Origin: an uncultured Prevotella sp.
GTDB lineage: Bacteria > Bacteroidota > Bacteroidia > Bacteroidales > Bacteroidaceae
Assembly (NCBI GenBank): GCA_927910885.1
Contig: CAKMOD010000134.1
Location: forward strand, 3,518-67,517
Length of the DNA: 64,000 nt
Direction of reading: 5' to 3'
The notes beneath the pieces were generated by a model. That model did no database searches. It saw only the letters and a list, made by a program, of their open reading frames with translations, and had not been told where the DNA came from. The stretch's first letter is position 1. Each line of letters starts with the position of its first letter. Position numbers and translations under genes: made by a program. Below, piece after piece: positions 41,829-51,146 of the stretch.

Positions 41829-42809
41829 TTACTTCTTCCTTTTAATTACATAATCAAGGTAAGTCTGAAGAGCAGAACGAATGCTCTCATCCGTAACATA
41901 CGTATCAAGAAAAGTCTGTGCTTCAGCATGGAAGTCCCACATACGTCGTTCAGCATACTCAATACCACCGCTAACCTTAGCAAATTCAACCAATTTATCG
42001 ATTTCTTCGCGTGTAACCTCGTGTGCTTTCACCTTATGAGCCAAAGCAAGCATCTCCTCATTTTTCGTCGAATTCAACGCATAAATGATTGGTAAAGTGA
42101 GCTTTCCTTCAGCCATATCGTTACCCGTTGGCTTACCAATTTCAGCCTCAGAGTCATAATAATCGAAGATATCATCACGAATCTGGAAGACAATTCCGAG
42201 ATGTTTACCAAAGAGTCTTGCCGCTTCAACCTCCTCATCGCTTGCATTAGCTGACTCTGCACCAATAGCAGCACACGACTCAAAAAGAGCGGCAGTCTTA
42301 CGTTCAATGATCTTATAGTAAACCTCTTCGGTGATTTCTTTATTCTGAATATTCCACAACTGAAGAATCTCTCCATCGCTCAGCGTACGACCTAACTCTG
42401 CAAGATAGCGCACAATAATCTCTGAGTGCGTGTAACTAACGTGAAGTAAGGCAGTTGAGAGCACATAATCACCCACTAATACAGCCACCTTATTATCATA
42501 GTCAGCATTCACACTCGCCTGCCCTCTGCGAGCAGCCGCTTCATCAACGACATCGTCATGCACAAGTGAAGCCGTATGTAAAAGCTCCAATCCCACAGCC
42601 GCATGCTGTGTTGCTTCAGAAACCTTACCAAAGTTCTTAGCCATCAGGAGGATGAGAATAGGGCGCATACGTTTCCCTGCTCGTTGCTTGATATGGTTCA
42701 AAACCGTACGCAACAAGCCATCTTCGTGGTCGAGAGCATGATTAAAAAGGCCGATGAAATCGCCTAATTCTGTCTCAATTGGCTGTTTTATGAGTGAAAG
42801 AGTATCCAT
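41829..42809 (-). CDS. polyprenyl diphosphate synthase
   Basis: A 326-residue trans-prenyltransferase that extends isoprenoid diphosphates, probably for menaquinone side chains. The first aspartate-rich motif is LVHDDVVDEAAARRG (DDxxD), the second FQIRDDIFDYY (DDxxD), with KRMRPILILL, GDYVLSTAL and the lysine motif K.TAALF (ERKTAALFESCAAIG). All active-site motifs are intact. I start at 42809 (MDTLSL) because a -7 box (TAAATTTG, 42837-42830) lies between it and the upstream ATG at 42842. Product chain length (for example octaprenyl) cannot be read from the sequence. Confidence 0.92.
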   Translation of the reverse strand: MDTLSLIKQPIETELGDFIGLFNHALDHEDGLLRTVLNHIKQRAGKRMRPILILLMAKNFGKVSEATQHAAVGLELLHTASLVHDDVVDEAAARRGQASVNADYDNKVAVLVGDYVLSTALLHVSYTHSEIIVRYLAELGRTLSDGEILQLWNIQNKEITEEVYYKIIERKTAALFESCAAIGAESANASDEEVEAARLFGKHLGIVFQIRDDIFDYYDSEAEIGKPTGNDMAEGKLTLPIIYALNSTKNEEMLALAHKVKAHEVTREEIDKLVEFAKVSGGIEYAERRMWDFHAEAQTFLDTYVTDESIRSALQTYLDYVIKRKK

Positions 42810-42829
42810 TTTTGACTTTAAATTTGATA

Positions 42830-42837
42830 CAAATTTA
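42830..42837 (-). promoter_or_regulatory. -7 box of the polyprenyl synthase gene
   Basis: TAAATTTG on the minus strand, about 21 bases before the ATG at 42809; no clear -33 box. Confidence 0.5.
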
Positions 42838-42902
42838 CTCATTTTATCGGAGATTATGGAAGAAAATTAGTAATTTTACAGCTAAAAATAGAATAATTAG
42901 TT

Positions 42903-45665
42903 ATGGCAAAACTCTTTCTTATTGACGCATACGCGCTCATTTATCGTTCATACTACGCATTCATCAAAAGTCCACGTATCAACTCTAAAGGATTGAATAC
43001 ATCTGCTGTTATGGGCTTTTGCAACACTCTGAACGAGGTCCTTACAAAGGAAAAGCCAACACATATTGGTGTAGCATTCGATCATGGAAAGACATTTCGC
43101 CATGACGCCTTCCCTGAATACAAGGCGCAGCGTGAGGAAACACCAGAAGATATCAAGCTTTCTGTACCTCTTATCAAGCAAGTGCTTGAGGCTATGCGTA
43201 TTCCTATTTTACAGGTAGATGGCTTCGAAGCAGACGATATTATCGGTACTATAGCAACCCGCTTTGGAGCCGATGGAATCGATACTTTTATGCTTACACC
43301 TGATAAAGACTATGGCCAACTCATTGGTCCTAACGTCTTTATGTATCGTCCTCGTCATGGTGGCGGTTACGAGATATTGGGAGAAAAGGAGGTAGGAGAA
43401 AAGTATGGCATCCCTACCCCAGCCCAAGTCATCGACCTCTTGGCATTGATGGGCGACTCAGCAGATAACTTTCCTGGTTGTCCAGGTGTTGGAGAGAAAA
43501 CCGCAGCCAAGTTAATCAATCAGTTTGGAAGCATTGACAATATGCTTCAACATACTGACGAGATTAAGGGTAAACTACGTGAGAAAGTTGAGAATGCCGT
43601 AGAGGACATTAAAATGTCAAAGTTCCTCGCAACGATCCGAACAGACGTTCCAATGGAACTTGACTTGGATGAACTCAAGGTTGAGCAACCTGATGAGACA
43701 AAATTACGTGCGATATTTGAGGAATTAGAGTTTAAGACACTTATTAACAAGTTTCTTAATAAAAGTGAAGGTAAGCCAAAAACCGACAATAATCAGCTTG
43801 ATTTATTTGCAGAAAACACGACCAACGAGTCAGATGAGCCGAAAAATGCGAAATTTGAGAGCATAAAAACAACCCAACATGAATACAAACTCGTTGAAAA
43901 TGAGGAAGAATTACGTCAGCTTTGTGACTTTTTTATTACAAAAGAGTCTGTAAGTATAGACACAGAAACCACTTCTACGGATGCAATTAGTGCTGAATTG
44001 GTTGGTTTGAGCTTCTCGGTTGAAGAAAAGAAGGCATTTTATGTTTCCGTACCAGCCAACTACGAAGAAGCATTAAAAATCGTTCAGATATTCAAACCGC
44101 TGTATGAAAGCGACAAAATAATGAAAATTGGACAGAACATCAAGTATGACTATGAAGTGTTGACCAGATATGGAGTGACACTACAAGGTAAGATGTTCGA
44201 TACGATGATAGCCCACTATCTCATCCAACCAGAGTTACATCATAATATGGACTACATGGCTGAGACCTTACTCGGCTATCAAACAATCCACATTGAGGAA
44301 CTACTCGGTCCGAAAGGAAAGAAGCAGAAGAATATGCGCGACCTCTCCCCTGCTGACATCTATGAGTATGCTGCAGAGGACGCTGATATTACCTTGCGTC
44401 TGAAAAACGTACTTGAACCACGTTTAAAGGAGCTTGGAGTGGAAGAACTCTTCTGGAATATAGAGATGCCTTTGGTGCGTGTATTAGCTGATATGGAGCT
44501 AAATGGCGTATGCTTAGACACTGAAGCACTGCAAGATACGTCAAAGATATTCACTGAACGTATGAAACAATACGAGCAGGAAATATATAAGGAGGCTGGA
44601 GAAGAATTCAATATATCAAGCCCAAAACAAGTAGGTGACATCCTCTTTGGTAAGATGCAAATTATGGATAAGCCTAAGAAGACAAAGACTGGTCAGTTTG
44701 TTACAAGCGAAGAGGTGCTGCAGAGTCTTGAAAACAAGAGTCCTATCGTACGTAACATCCTCAATTACAGAGGTATGAAGAAACTTCTTAGTACATATAT
44801 CGATGCCTTACCAAAGCTGATTAATCCACGTACAGGACATATTCACACATCGTTTAATCAGGCACTTACAGCCACTGGGCGACTCTCGTCGAGTGATCCA
44901 AACTTACAGAATATTCCTGTGCGTACGGATGATGGTAAGGAGATACGCAAATGTTTTATCCCAGAAGAAGGCTGTCTGTTCTTTTCAGCAGATTATAGTC
45001 AGATAGAGTTGCGTATTATGGCACATCTTTCAGAAGACGAGAACATGATGGAGGCATTCCGTGAGGGGCATGATATCCACCGTGCAACAGCTGCAAAAAT
45101 ATGGCATGTAGATATAGATAAGGTGACTGATGCACAGCGAAAGAAGGCTAAACAAGCCAACTTCGGTATTATATATGGTATTACCACCTACGGACTTGCT
45201 CAGCGCATGGACATTCCAAATAGTGAAGCTAAAGAGTTGATAGAAGGCTATTTCCGCACATTCCCAAAGGTACAAGCCTATATGGAACATGCGAAAGAAG
45301 AAGCAAGAGCTAAGGGTTATGCCGAAACACTCTTCCATCGTCGCCGCTATCTTGCTGATATCAACAGCCGTAATGCCACTGTGCGTGGTTTTGCCGAGCG
45401 TAACGCCATCAATGCTCCAATACAAGGAACAGAGGCAGATATCATCAAGGTGGCAATGGTACGCATTTGGGAACGCTTTAAGAAAGAAGGTATTCGCTCA
45501 AAGATGATTCTCCAAGTGCATGATGAACTTAACTTCTCTGTCTTCCCTGAGGAGCGTGAACAGGTGGAACGCATTGTTATCGAGGAGATGCAGAACGCTT
45601 ATCCGCTGAATGTTCCATTGACAGCTGATGCGGGATGGGGCAAGAACTGGTTGGAAGCACATTAA
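42903..45665 (+). CDS. polA: DNA polymerase I
   Basis: A 920-residue PolA for Okazaki fragment maturation and repair synthesis. Three domains are complete: 5'-3' nuclease (1-290, with FLIDAYALIYRSYYAF, VDGFEADDIIGT, TPDKDYGQL, GDSADNFPG), 3'-5' exonuclease (about 325-515, with SIDTETTSTDA carrying Asp and Glu, NIKYDYE, and YAAEDADITL), and polymerase (about 545-920, with TGRLSSSDPNLQNIPVR, DYSQIELRIMAHLS, KQANFGIIYGI, QVHDELNF). The proofreading residues are present, unlike in Taq-type PolA. It is divergent from the polyprenyl synthase gene, with a 93-base spacer from the chosen start. Confidence 0.97.
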   Translation: MAKLFLIDAYALIYRSYYAFIKSPRINSKGLNTSAVMGFCNTLNEVLTKEKPTHIGVAFDHGKTFRHDAFPEYKAQREETPEDIKLSVPLIKQVLEAMRIPILQVDGFEADDIIGTIATRFGADGIDTFMLTPDKDYGQLIGPNVFMYRPRHGGGYEILGEKEVGEKYGIPTPAQVIDLLALMGDSADNFPGCPGVGEKTAAKLINQFGSIDNMLQHTDEIKGKLREKVENAVEDIKMSKFLATIRTDVPMELDLDELKVEQPDETKLRAIFEELEFKTLINKFLNKSEGKPKTDNNQLDLFAENTTNESDEPKNAKFESIKTTQHEYKLVENEEELRQLCDFFITKESVSIDTETTSTDAISAELVGLSFSVEEKKAFYVSVPANYEEALKIVQIFKPLYESDKIMKIGQNIKYDYEVLTRYGVTLQGKMFDTMIAHYLIQPELHHNMDYMAETLLGYQTIHIEELLGPKGKKQKNMRDLSPADIYEYAAEDADITLRLKNVLEPRLKELGVEELFWNIEMPLVRVLADMELNGVCLDTEALQDTSKIFTERMKQYEQEIYKEAGEEFNISSPKQVGDILFGKMQIMDKPKKTKTGQFVTSEEVLQSLENKSPIVRNILNYRGMKKLLSTYIDALPKLINPRTGHIHTSFNQALTATGRLSSSDPNLQNIPVRTDDGKEIRKCFIPEEGCLFFSADYSQIELRIMAHLSEDENMMEAFREGHDIHRATAAKIWHVDIDKVTDAQRKKAKQANFGIIYGITTYGLAQRMDIPNSEAKELIEGYFRTFPKVQAYMEHAKEEARAKGYAETLFHRRRYLADINSRNATVRGFAERNAINAPIQGTEADIIKVAMVRIWERFKKEGIRSKMILQVHDELNFSVFPEEREQVERIVIEEMQNAYPLNVPLTADAGWGKNWLEAH

Positions 45666-45672
45666 AAAAGAA

Positions 45673-45735
45673 GAAGCCTCCCCCTACCCCTCCGAATAGC
45701 CTCCCCCAACCCCTCCGAAGGGAGGGGAGTGCAGA
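45673..45735. repeat. C/G-rich dispersed repeat
   Basis: CCTCCCCCTACCCCTCCG, then CCTCCCCCAACCCCTCCGAAGGGAGGGG: a duplicated unit and hairpin (CCCTCC/GGAGGG) just past the polA stop; same family as 1556, 20358 and 20638. Confidence 0.8.
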
Positions 45736-45959
45736 TAAAAAGAGGCTTGAGGATAGATAGGGAGTCTATTGGTGATTCTTTTATAGATTATAATATAATG
45801 TTAAATAGACTATAAACAAACAATAAGGGATAAAATGAGGGTAAATTACGACCTTATAAAGCATAAATAAAAAGGCTAATAACGGCAAATAGAAATCGAA
45901 GAGATGAACTGCAAAGTTGGTAAAAAGTATGAGTAAACAGCTACCCTACCCTTCTGAGC

Positions 45960-46047
45960 GAATTACTTACATGAAGAAAAAGAATTATTTCATGAAAGAA
46001 ATATTTATTTTCACGACAAGAAATATTTATTTCATGAAAATAATTTA
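45960..46047. repeat. TTCATGAA/AAATATTT palindromic element, copy 3
   Basis: CGAATTACTTACATGAA to TTCATGAAAATAATTT, with AGAATTATTTCATGAAAG, AAATATTTATTTTCACGA and AAATATTTATTTCATGAA inside. Confidence 0.85.
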
Positions 46048-46189
46048 GAAAGAGGGCTAAAAGTAGAAGTCAAAAAAGGGTGAAACATTCCATCCTCTAT
46101 CATGTAGAGAATACAGAAAAAGGGCTTTTCAACAGCTTAGAAGCAGTGTTAAAATATAGAAAAAGGCTATTCATTTAGCTTTTTTGGCG

Positions 46190-46197
46190 TAATTTTG
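46190..46197 (+). promoter_or_regulatory. -7 box of the GH3-type gene
   Basis: TAATTTTG, 27 bases before the ATG at 46224; no good -33 box. Confidence 0.5.
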
Positions 46198-46223
46198 CAA
46201 TTTAATCAACCAGAGAAATTTGA

Positions 46224-47735
46224 ATGAGTCTTACTAAGATAGTAAACAAGTTATACTTCCAGCCGCGCCGCAGGGAGCTTGATCGCTACGTCACGGATGG
46301 AGAGGCTATCCAGCGGGAAGTCATGCAATACCTCGTTGAGCGGGCAAAAGATACCGAATACGGTCGTAAACACCTGTTCTCAACGATTAAGACGTATGAG
46401 GATTTTGTACAGAATATTCCAGTCAATACATACGAAGAACTGAAGAGCGACATCGACCGTATGCGCCACGGAGAACGTAATATTCTGTGGCCGGGACAGG
46501 TTAGATGGTATGCTAAGTCATCAGGTACAACCAACGATAAGAGTAAGTTTATTCCTGTTTCTCACGAGGGATTACAGACAATTCATTATCAAGGTGGTAA
46601 GGACGTTATCGCTTACTACCTTAGCAATCACCCAGAAAGTCGCCTCTTCAATGGTAAGGGTCTCATCTTAGGTGGTAGTCATTCTCCAAATTATAACCTG
46701 TATAATTCGCTTGTAGGTGACCTCAGTGCCATCCTCATTGAGAATATAAATCCACTCGTAAACTTGTGTCGTGTACCTAAGAAACAGACTGCTCTTCTAA
46801 GCGACTTTGAGGTAAAACGCGACCGAATTGCACACGAAACACTGAACCAAAATATCACTAATATATCGGGCGTTCCATCGTGGATGCTATCTGTATTGGT
46901 ACGTGTGATGGAGCTGAGTGGCAAGAAACATCTGGAGGAGGTATGGCCAAATCTGGAGGTATTCTTCCATGGTGGTATTGCCTTTACACCTTATCGTGAG
47001 CAGTATGAACAGCTCATTACCAAGCAGGACATGAACTACATGGAGACTTACAACGCTTCTGAGGGCTTCTTCGGCATACAGGACGACCCAACTGACAGCA
47101 GTATGTCACTTATGCTCGACTATGGTGTCTTCTACGAATTCTTACCTATGGACGAGTTTGAGAGCGAACATCCAAATATCGTTCCATTGTCAGGTGTGGA
47201 GATTGGTCGCAACTATGCGATGCTTATCAGTACTGCCTGCGGTCTTTGGAGATATGAGATTGGCGACACAGTGCAGTTCACTTCGACCAATCCTTATAAG
47301 TTTGTTATCACTGGTAGAACCAAGTATTTCATCAATGCCTTTGGTGAGGAACTCATCATGGACAATGCTGAGAAGGGACTTGAAGCAGCCTGCAAGGCTA
47401 CAGGAGCGCAGATATCAGATTATACCGCAGCCCCAATGTATATGGATGCAAAGGCTAAGTGCCGTCATCAGTGGCTCATTGAGTTTGCAAAGGAACCATC
47501 TTCACTTGAGGAGTTTGCTAAGGTTCTCGATGATAAACTACAGGAAGTTAACTCTGACTATGAGGCAAAACGTTTCCATAACATTACCCTTCAGCCGCTC
47601 GAAATCATTGTTGCACGCAAGGATCTCTTTAATGACTGGCTCAAGATAAAGGGTAAACTCGGTGGTCAACATAAGATTCCACGCCTTTCAAATAGCCGTA
47701 ACAACTTAGAAGAATTGCTGAGTATGAACCAGTAA
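46224..47735 (+). CDS. GH3-type acyl-adenylating enzyme
   Basis: A 503-residue protein of the GH3 auxin-responsive family (ANL superfamily), which adenylates a carboxylic acid with ATP and transfers it to an amine. It has the P-loop-like ATP motif YAKSSGTTNDKSKFIPVS, the GGSHSPNYN block, TYNASEGFFGIQDDP, and the A8-like GRTKYFINAFGEELI with a hinge. Bacterial members have no plant-hormone role; the substrate is not known. It is followed at 75 bases by the Ig-like lipoprotein gene on the same strand. Length is close to other Bacteroidota members. Confidence 0.87.
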   Translation: MSLTKIVNKLYFQPRRRELDRYVTDGEAIQREVMQYLVERAKDTEYGRKHLFSTIKTYEDFVQNIPVNTYEELKSDIDRMRHGERNILWPGQVRWYAKSSGTTNDKSKFIPVSHEGLQTIHYQGGKDVIAYYLSNHPESRLFNGKGLILGGSHSPNYNLYNSLVGDLSAILIENINPLVNLCRVPKKQTALLSDFEVKRDRIAHETLNQNITNISGVPSWMLSVLVRVMELSGKKHLEEVWPNLEVFFHGGIAFTPYREQYEQLITKQDMNYMETYNASEGFFGIQDDPTDSSMSLMLDYGVFYEFLPMDEFESEHPNIVPLSGVEIGRNYAMLISTACGLWRYEIGDTVQFTSTNPYKFVITGRTKYFINAFGEELIMDNAEKGLEAACKATGAQISDYTAAPMYMDAKAKCRHQWLIEFAKEPSSLEEFAKVLDDKLQEVNSDYEAKRFHNITLQPLEIIVARKDLFNDWLKIKGKLGGQHKIPRLSNSRNNLEELLSMNQ

Positions 47736-47810
47736 GGACGGAAGACGGTAAAAGAATAAACCACCTTTAAGGGATAAAAAAGTAAAAAGGTAAAAAAGTA
47801 AAACAGCGAT

Positions 47811-49856
47811 ATGAAGAAGATAAAACAAAGATATTGCCAAGGAGTAATGGGTGGAAAGGATGACTTTTCAGCTAAGGTCAGCCATTGCCTTTCGGTGTTT
47901 TACCATCTAAATGCGTTACCATTCTACCTTTTTACCTTCATACTTTTAGCCCTTTCTTCTTGTGCCAGAATGGGACAACCTGATGGTGGATGGTATGATG
48001 AGACTCCTCCAAGAGTGTTGGGTGCCTCCCCTACTGAACGAGCAACCGACGTAAACAGTAAGAAGGTCAATATCTATTTCAACGAGTTCATCAAGTTGGA
48101 GAACGCATCAGAGAAGGTTGTTGTCTCTCCCCCACAGATTGAAGCTCCTGAAATTAAGGCTACTGGTAAACGAATTACAGTAAGTTTACAAGACAAGTTG
48201 CAGCCAAATACCACCTACACCATCGACTTCTCTGACGCTATCACGGATAACAACGAGGGTAACCCATTAGGAAACTACACCTATAGCTTCTCTACTGGCG
48301 ACCATATTGATACCCTTGAAGTGGCTGGTTATGTGTTAGAAGCTGAGAATTTAGAGCCTGTAAAGGGTATTCTCGTAGGTCTTTACAGCAATCAAAACGA
48401 TACAGCTTTCGAAAAACAGCCTATGCTGCGCGTCTCACGTACCGACAGTCGTGGACGTTTCATCATACGAGGTGTTGCCAAGGGAGACTATCGTATCTAT
48501 GCACTGCAGGACATGGACGGCAACTACATGTACAATCAGAAGAGCGAAAAGTTAGCTTTCACGCCCGAAATTATCATGCCGTCATGGAAGCCAGACATAC
48601 GACAAGACACACTTTGGATTGATTCCTTGCACATCAAGGATATCAAGCAGGTTCCTTACACCCACTTCCTCCCAGATGATGTGGTGCTGAACTCCTTTAC
48701 AGCCACACAAACAGACCGCTTCTTCCTCAAGTCTGAACGCAAGGACCCTAACCACTTTACGCTCTTTTTCAGTTATGGTGATGGCGACCTTCCACAGATA
48801 ACAGGAGTCAATTTTAACGCTAAAGATGCGTTCATAACAGAGCCAAGTCTGAACCAAGATACAATCATCTATTGGCTTCGTGATACTGCCCTCGTCAATC
48901 AAGACACACTGCGAATGCAGCTGCTTTATAACATGACGGACAGTACAGGTAAGCTTGTTCCTAAGACAGATACGTTAGAAATACTCTCAAAGGTGCCTTA
49001 CGCGAAGCGTTTAAAACGTCAGCAGGAGGAATACGACAAATGGTTTAAGAAGCAGGAAAAGGCAAAAGAACGTGGAAAAGAGTTTGAAACTGCAATGCCT
49101 GTCACTCCTTTGGAGATCAGATATAATGTTTCTTCGCAAATGGACCCTGACCAAAATCCAACGTTCGAACTCCCTACCCCAATAGCAAAGACGGATACCT
49201 CCAAGATTCATCTTTACGAAAAGATAGACTCCCTATGGTATCGAGCGAAATATAAGTTCGGTGCTGAACCCGGAAAACCACGCTCTTTAAAGTTGGTAAG
49301 TACGTGGGATCCGGGACATGAATATAGTCTTGAGGTCGATTCGGCAGCCTTTACAGACATCTATGGTAAGGTTTCTGCAAAGTATAAGCAGGGTGTTCGT
49401 ATCCCATCAATGGACGAGTATGGTACGCTGATAATGACCTTACAGAACATGGAAGGTAAGAACTGTCTGGTGCAGTTGCTCAATGAAAGCGACAAACCAG
49501 TGAAAGAGGCGTATGCAAAGAACAACCAAGCAACCTTCCATTACATCAAGCCGGGCAACTACTATCTCCGTCTTATCGTCGATGATAACGACAACGGCAA
49601 ATGGGATACAGGTGATTATGCAAGCCAACGACAGCCCGAAGCCGTTTATTATTACCCAAAGGCTATCGAGTGTAAGGCAAAACGTGATGTACAGGGAACG
49701 TGGAATCCACGTCAACTCCCACTCTACAAGCAGAAGCCTGCAGCCATAACAAAGCAGAAGGCTGATGCTCAACGTAAGATAAAGAGACGTAATATCGAAC
49801 GCGCTCGTAGTCTTGATATCTCACTGCCTAACGAACTTCTCAACGCTGGTCAGTAG
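47811..49856 (+). CDS. Ig-like domain lipoprotein
   Basis: A 681-residue envelope protein. A long N-terminal region (1-36) precedes a hydrophobic stretch (about 35-50) and a lipobox LSSC, so it should be lipid-anchored; the ATG at 47847 is an alternative start giving a shorter n-region. After the cysteine come a SbsA-type Ig-like domain (about 60-160, TPPRVLGASPTERATDVN, NEFIKLENASEKVVVSP, PNTTYTIDFSDAITDNNEGNPL), further beta-rich modules with a carboxypeptidase-regulatory-like fold (GRFIIRGVAKGDYRIYALQDMDGN and YYLRLIVDDNDNGKWDTGDY), and a basic tail (KRRNIERARSL). The hydrophobic core is coded by a TTTTACC-type repeat. Role unknown. Confidence 0.8.
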   Translation: MKKIKQRYCQGVMGGKDDFSAKVSHCLSVFYHLNALPFYLFTFILLALSSCARMGQPDGGWYDETPPRVLGASPTERATDVNSKKVNIYFNEFIKLENASEKVVVSPPQIEAPEIKATGKRITVSLQDKLQPNTTYTIDFSDAITDNNEGNPLGNYTYSFSTGDHIDTLEVAGYVLEAENLEPVKGILVGLYSNQNDTAFEKQPMLRVSRTDSRGRFIIRGVAKGDYRIYALQDMDGNYMYNQKSEKLAFTPEIIMPSWKPDIRQDTLWIDSLHIKDIKQVPYTHFLPDDVVLNSFTATQTDRFFLKSERKDPNHFTLFFSYGDGDLPQITGVNFNAKDAFITEPSLNQDTIIYWLRDTALVNQDTLRMQLLYNMTDSTGKLVPKTDTLEILSKVPYAKRLKRQQEEYDKWFKKQEKAKERGKEFETAMPVTPLEIRYNVSSQMDPDQNPTFELPTPIAKTDTSKIHLYEKIDSLWYRAKYKFGAEPGKPRSLKLVSTWDPGHEYSLEVDSAAFTDIYGKVSAKYKQGVRIPSMDEYGTLIMTLQNMEGKNCLVQLLNESDKPVKEAYAKNNQATFHYIKPGNYYLRLIVDDNDNGKWDTGDYASQRQPEAVYYYPKAIECKAKRDVQGTWNPRQLPLYKQKPAAITKQKADAQRKIKRRNIERARSLDISLPNELLNAGQ

Positions 49857-49903
49857 AAATAAAGGAAATAAAAGACTGGTTTAATAAAACCTATCAATAC
49901 GAC

Positions 49904-49959
49904 AAGCACCCTCATCTATCCCCAACCGTCTTAATGTTAAGGATTGATGAGGGTGCTTT
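49904..49959. terminator. terminator between convergent genes
   Basis: AAGCACCCTCATC pairs with GATGAGGGTGCTT across a 29-base loop (with further partial pairing), followed by TTCATT. Confidence 0.8.
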
Positions 49960-49982
49960 CATTATATCAATTCCATAATAGA

Positions 49983-50057
49983 GAACGCTCCGCACCATTG
50001 GTGCGAACCATCAACACCATTGGTGCGGACCATCAGCACGACATGTGCTGAGTAATA
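49983..50057. repeat. 22-bp palindromic array, locus 8
   Basis: Units at 49992, 50014 and 50036 (GCACCATTGGTGC, ACACCATTGGTGC, GCACGACATGTGC), linkers GAACCATCA, GGACCATCA and TGAGTAATA. Confidence 0.9.
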
Positions 50058-50138
50058 AATTATCTGCTGACAATGGGGAAAAAGAAGCTTCTGAAGCGTT
50101 TTTAAGACTACTTTTCAGCCAATACAGCTTACTATCTG

Positions 50139-51146
50139 CTAAGATATAGAAATACCAGAAATCAATGCCAATATTCGTCCCAAACGACTGTTACGATAAC
50201 CATAAAGCAGCTTATAGACCAAGAAAGACCCATAAACGCCTATCAGAAAAGCAAGGATAATATAAACGACATTATCAAAATGAGTAAAGTGCATAAGTAT
50301 TTGTAAACTCAATGCTTGAAAGATTCCATGATAAAGATAGATAGTATAAGAGGATGGAGAAAGGTGATTGAGGAAGTGAAACTCATATTTTGCGTATAAG
50401 CGCGCCAAAGCAACTGACATAAGAATACCATTCATTGCAAAGAATAAACCCATGAGAGGGCTTTTATTTACGTGTAGACCAATAATTGATACTACAAACG
50501 TAAATAGGAATACTAAGAAAGAAGTTTTCCTTTTATCAAGAAAGCGCATCAAACCAAAGCTAAATACGAAGTAACCTAAGGCAAAATAAAAAGCATAATG
50601 AATTACTCCAACGACATTAAAAAGTGTGTCGTGGGAGAAAGGGAGGGAGATATTTGCCAGAGCAAGTAGGGTAAGTAAAAGAGTAGTAACAGCAAGAGAA
50701 GTTCTATGTTTCAGTCGCTGGAAAAAGAGAAGGGCAACCACTGCAAAGACAAAAAGCAAGAACAAAGTAGGTAAAAACCAATAAGAGCTATTGACATTGC
50801 GGTAAGGATAGATGAGCATCAACACGTATTCTCTCCAATTAGCTTGTATCGGGCGCACCATAAACTGCGATAAAAGAACCTTTGGAACAAAGAGTAGGGT
50901 ACTCAAAGCAAAGTAAGGAAGTAGCAAGCGAACTGCTTTACGACTTAGAAAGATATGAGGTTGTAGCGGTTTTCCGTTTACTGATACATTGAAAAGATAA
51001 CCTGATACGAAGAAGAAAAGGGGTATATGAAACTGATACATCCAGTCAACTATCAGACTATTTGTCTGATAAAAAGAGTGACCGAGTACTACCAAGAGGA
51101 TAGCAAACACATGGAGAAAAGAGAATTCAGCAATCTTTTGTTTCAT
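50139..51146 (-). CDS. acyltransferase 3 family membrane protein
   Basis: A 335-residue inner-membrane protein with about ten hydrophobic segments. The opening AEFSFLHVFAILLVVLGHSFY and FHIPLFFFVSGYLFN match the acyltransferase-3 family (O-acetylation of surface polysaccharides), including the histidine in LGH and the later YWFLPTLFLLF. It overlaps the preceding gene by 4 bases (ATGA at 51143-51146), so translation is coupled. As the last gene of the GT2-porZ-GT-C-acyltransferase group, it probably decorates a surface glycan or lipopolysaccharide; the acceptor is not known. Confidence 0.85.
   Translation of the reverse strand: MKQKIAEFSFLHVFAILLVVLGHSFYQTNSLIVDWMYQFHIPLFFFVSGYLFNVSVNGKPLQPHIFLSRKAVRLLLPYFALSTLLFVPKVLLSQFMVRPIQANWREYVLMLIYPYRNVNSSYWFLPTLFLLFVFAVVALLFFQRLKHRTSLAVTTLLLTLLALANISLPFSHDTLFNVVGVIHYAFYFALGYFVFSFGLMRFLDKRKTSFLVFLFTFVVSIIGLHVNKSPLMGLFFAMNGILMSVALARLYAKYEFHFLNHLSPSSYTIYLYHGIFQALSLQILMHFTHFDNVVYIILAFLIGVYGSFLVYKLLYGYRNSRLGRILALISGISIS

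Larger units (their letters stand above)
45666..46223. other. intergenic region polA / GH3-type gene
   Basis: Contains a C/G-rich repeat directly after polA (45673-45735), the TTCATGAA palindromic element (45960-46047) and a -7 box (46190-46197). Nothing coding is seen. Confidence 0.75.
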
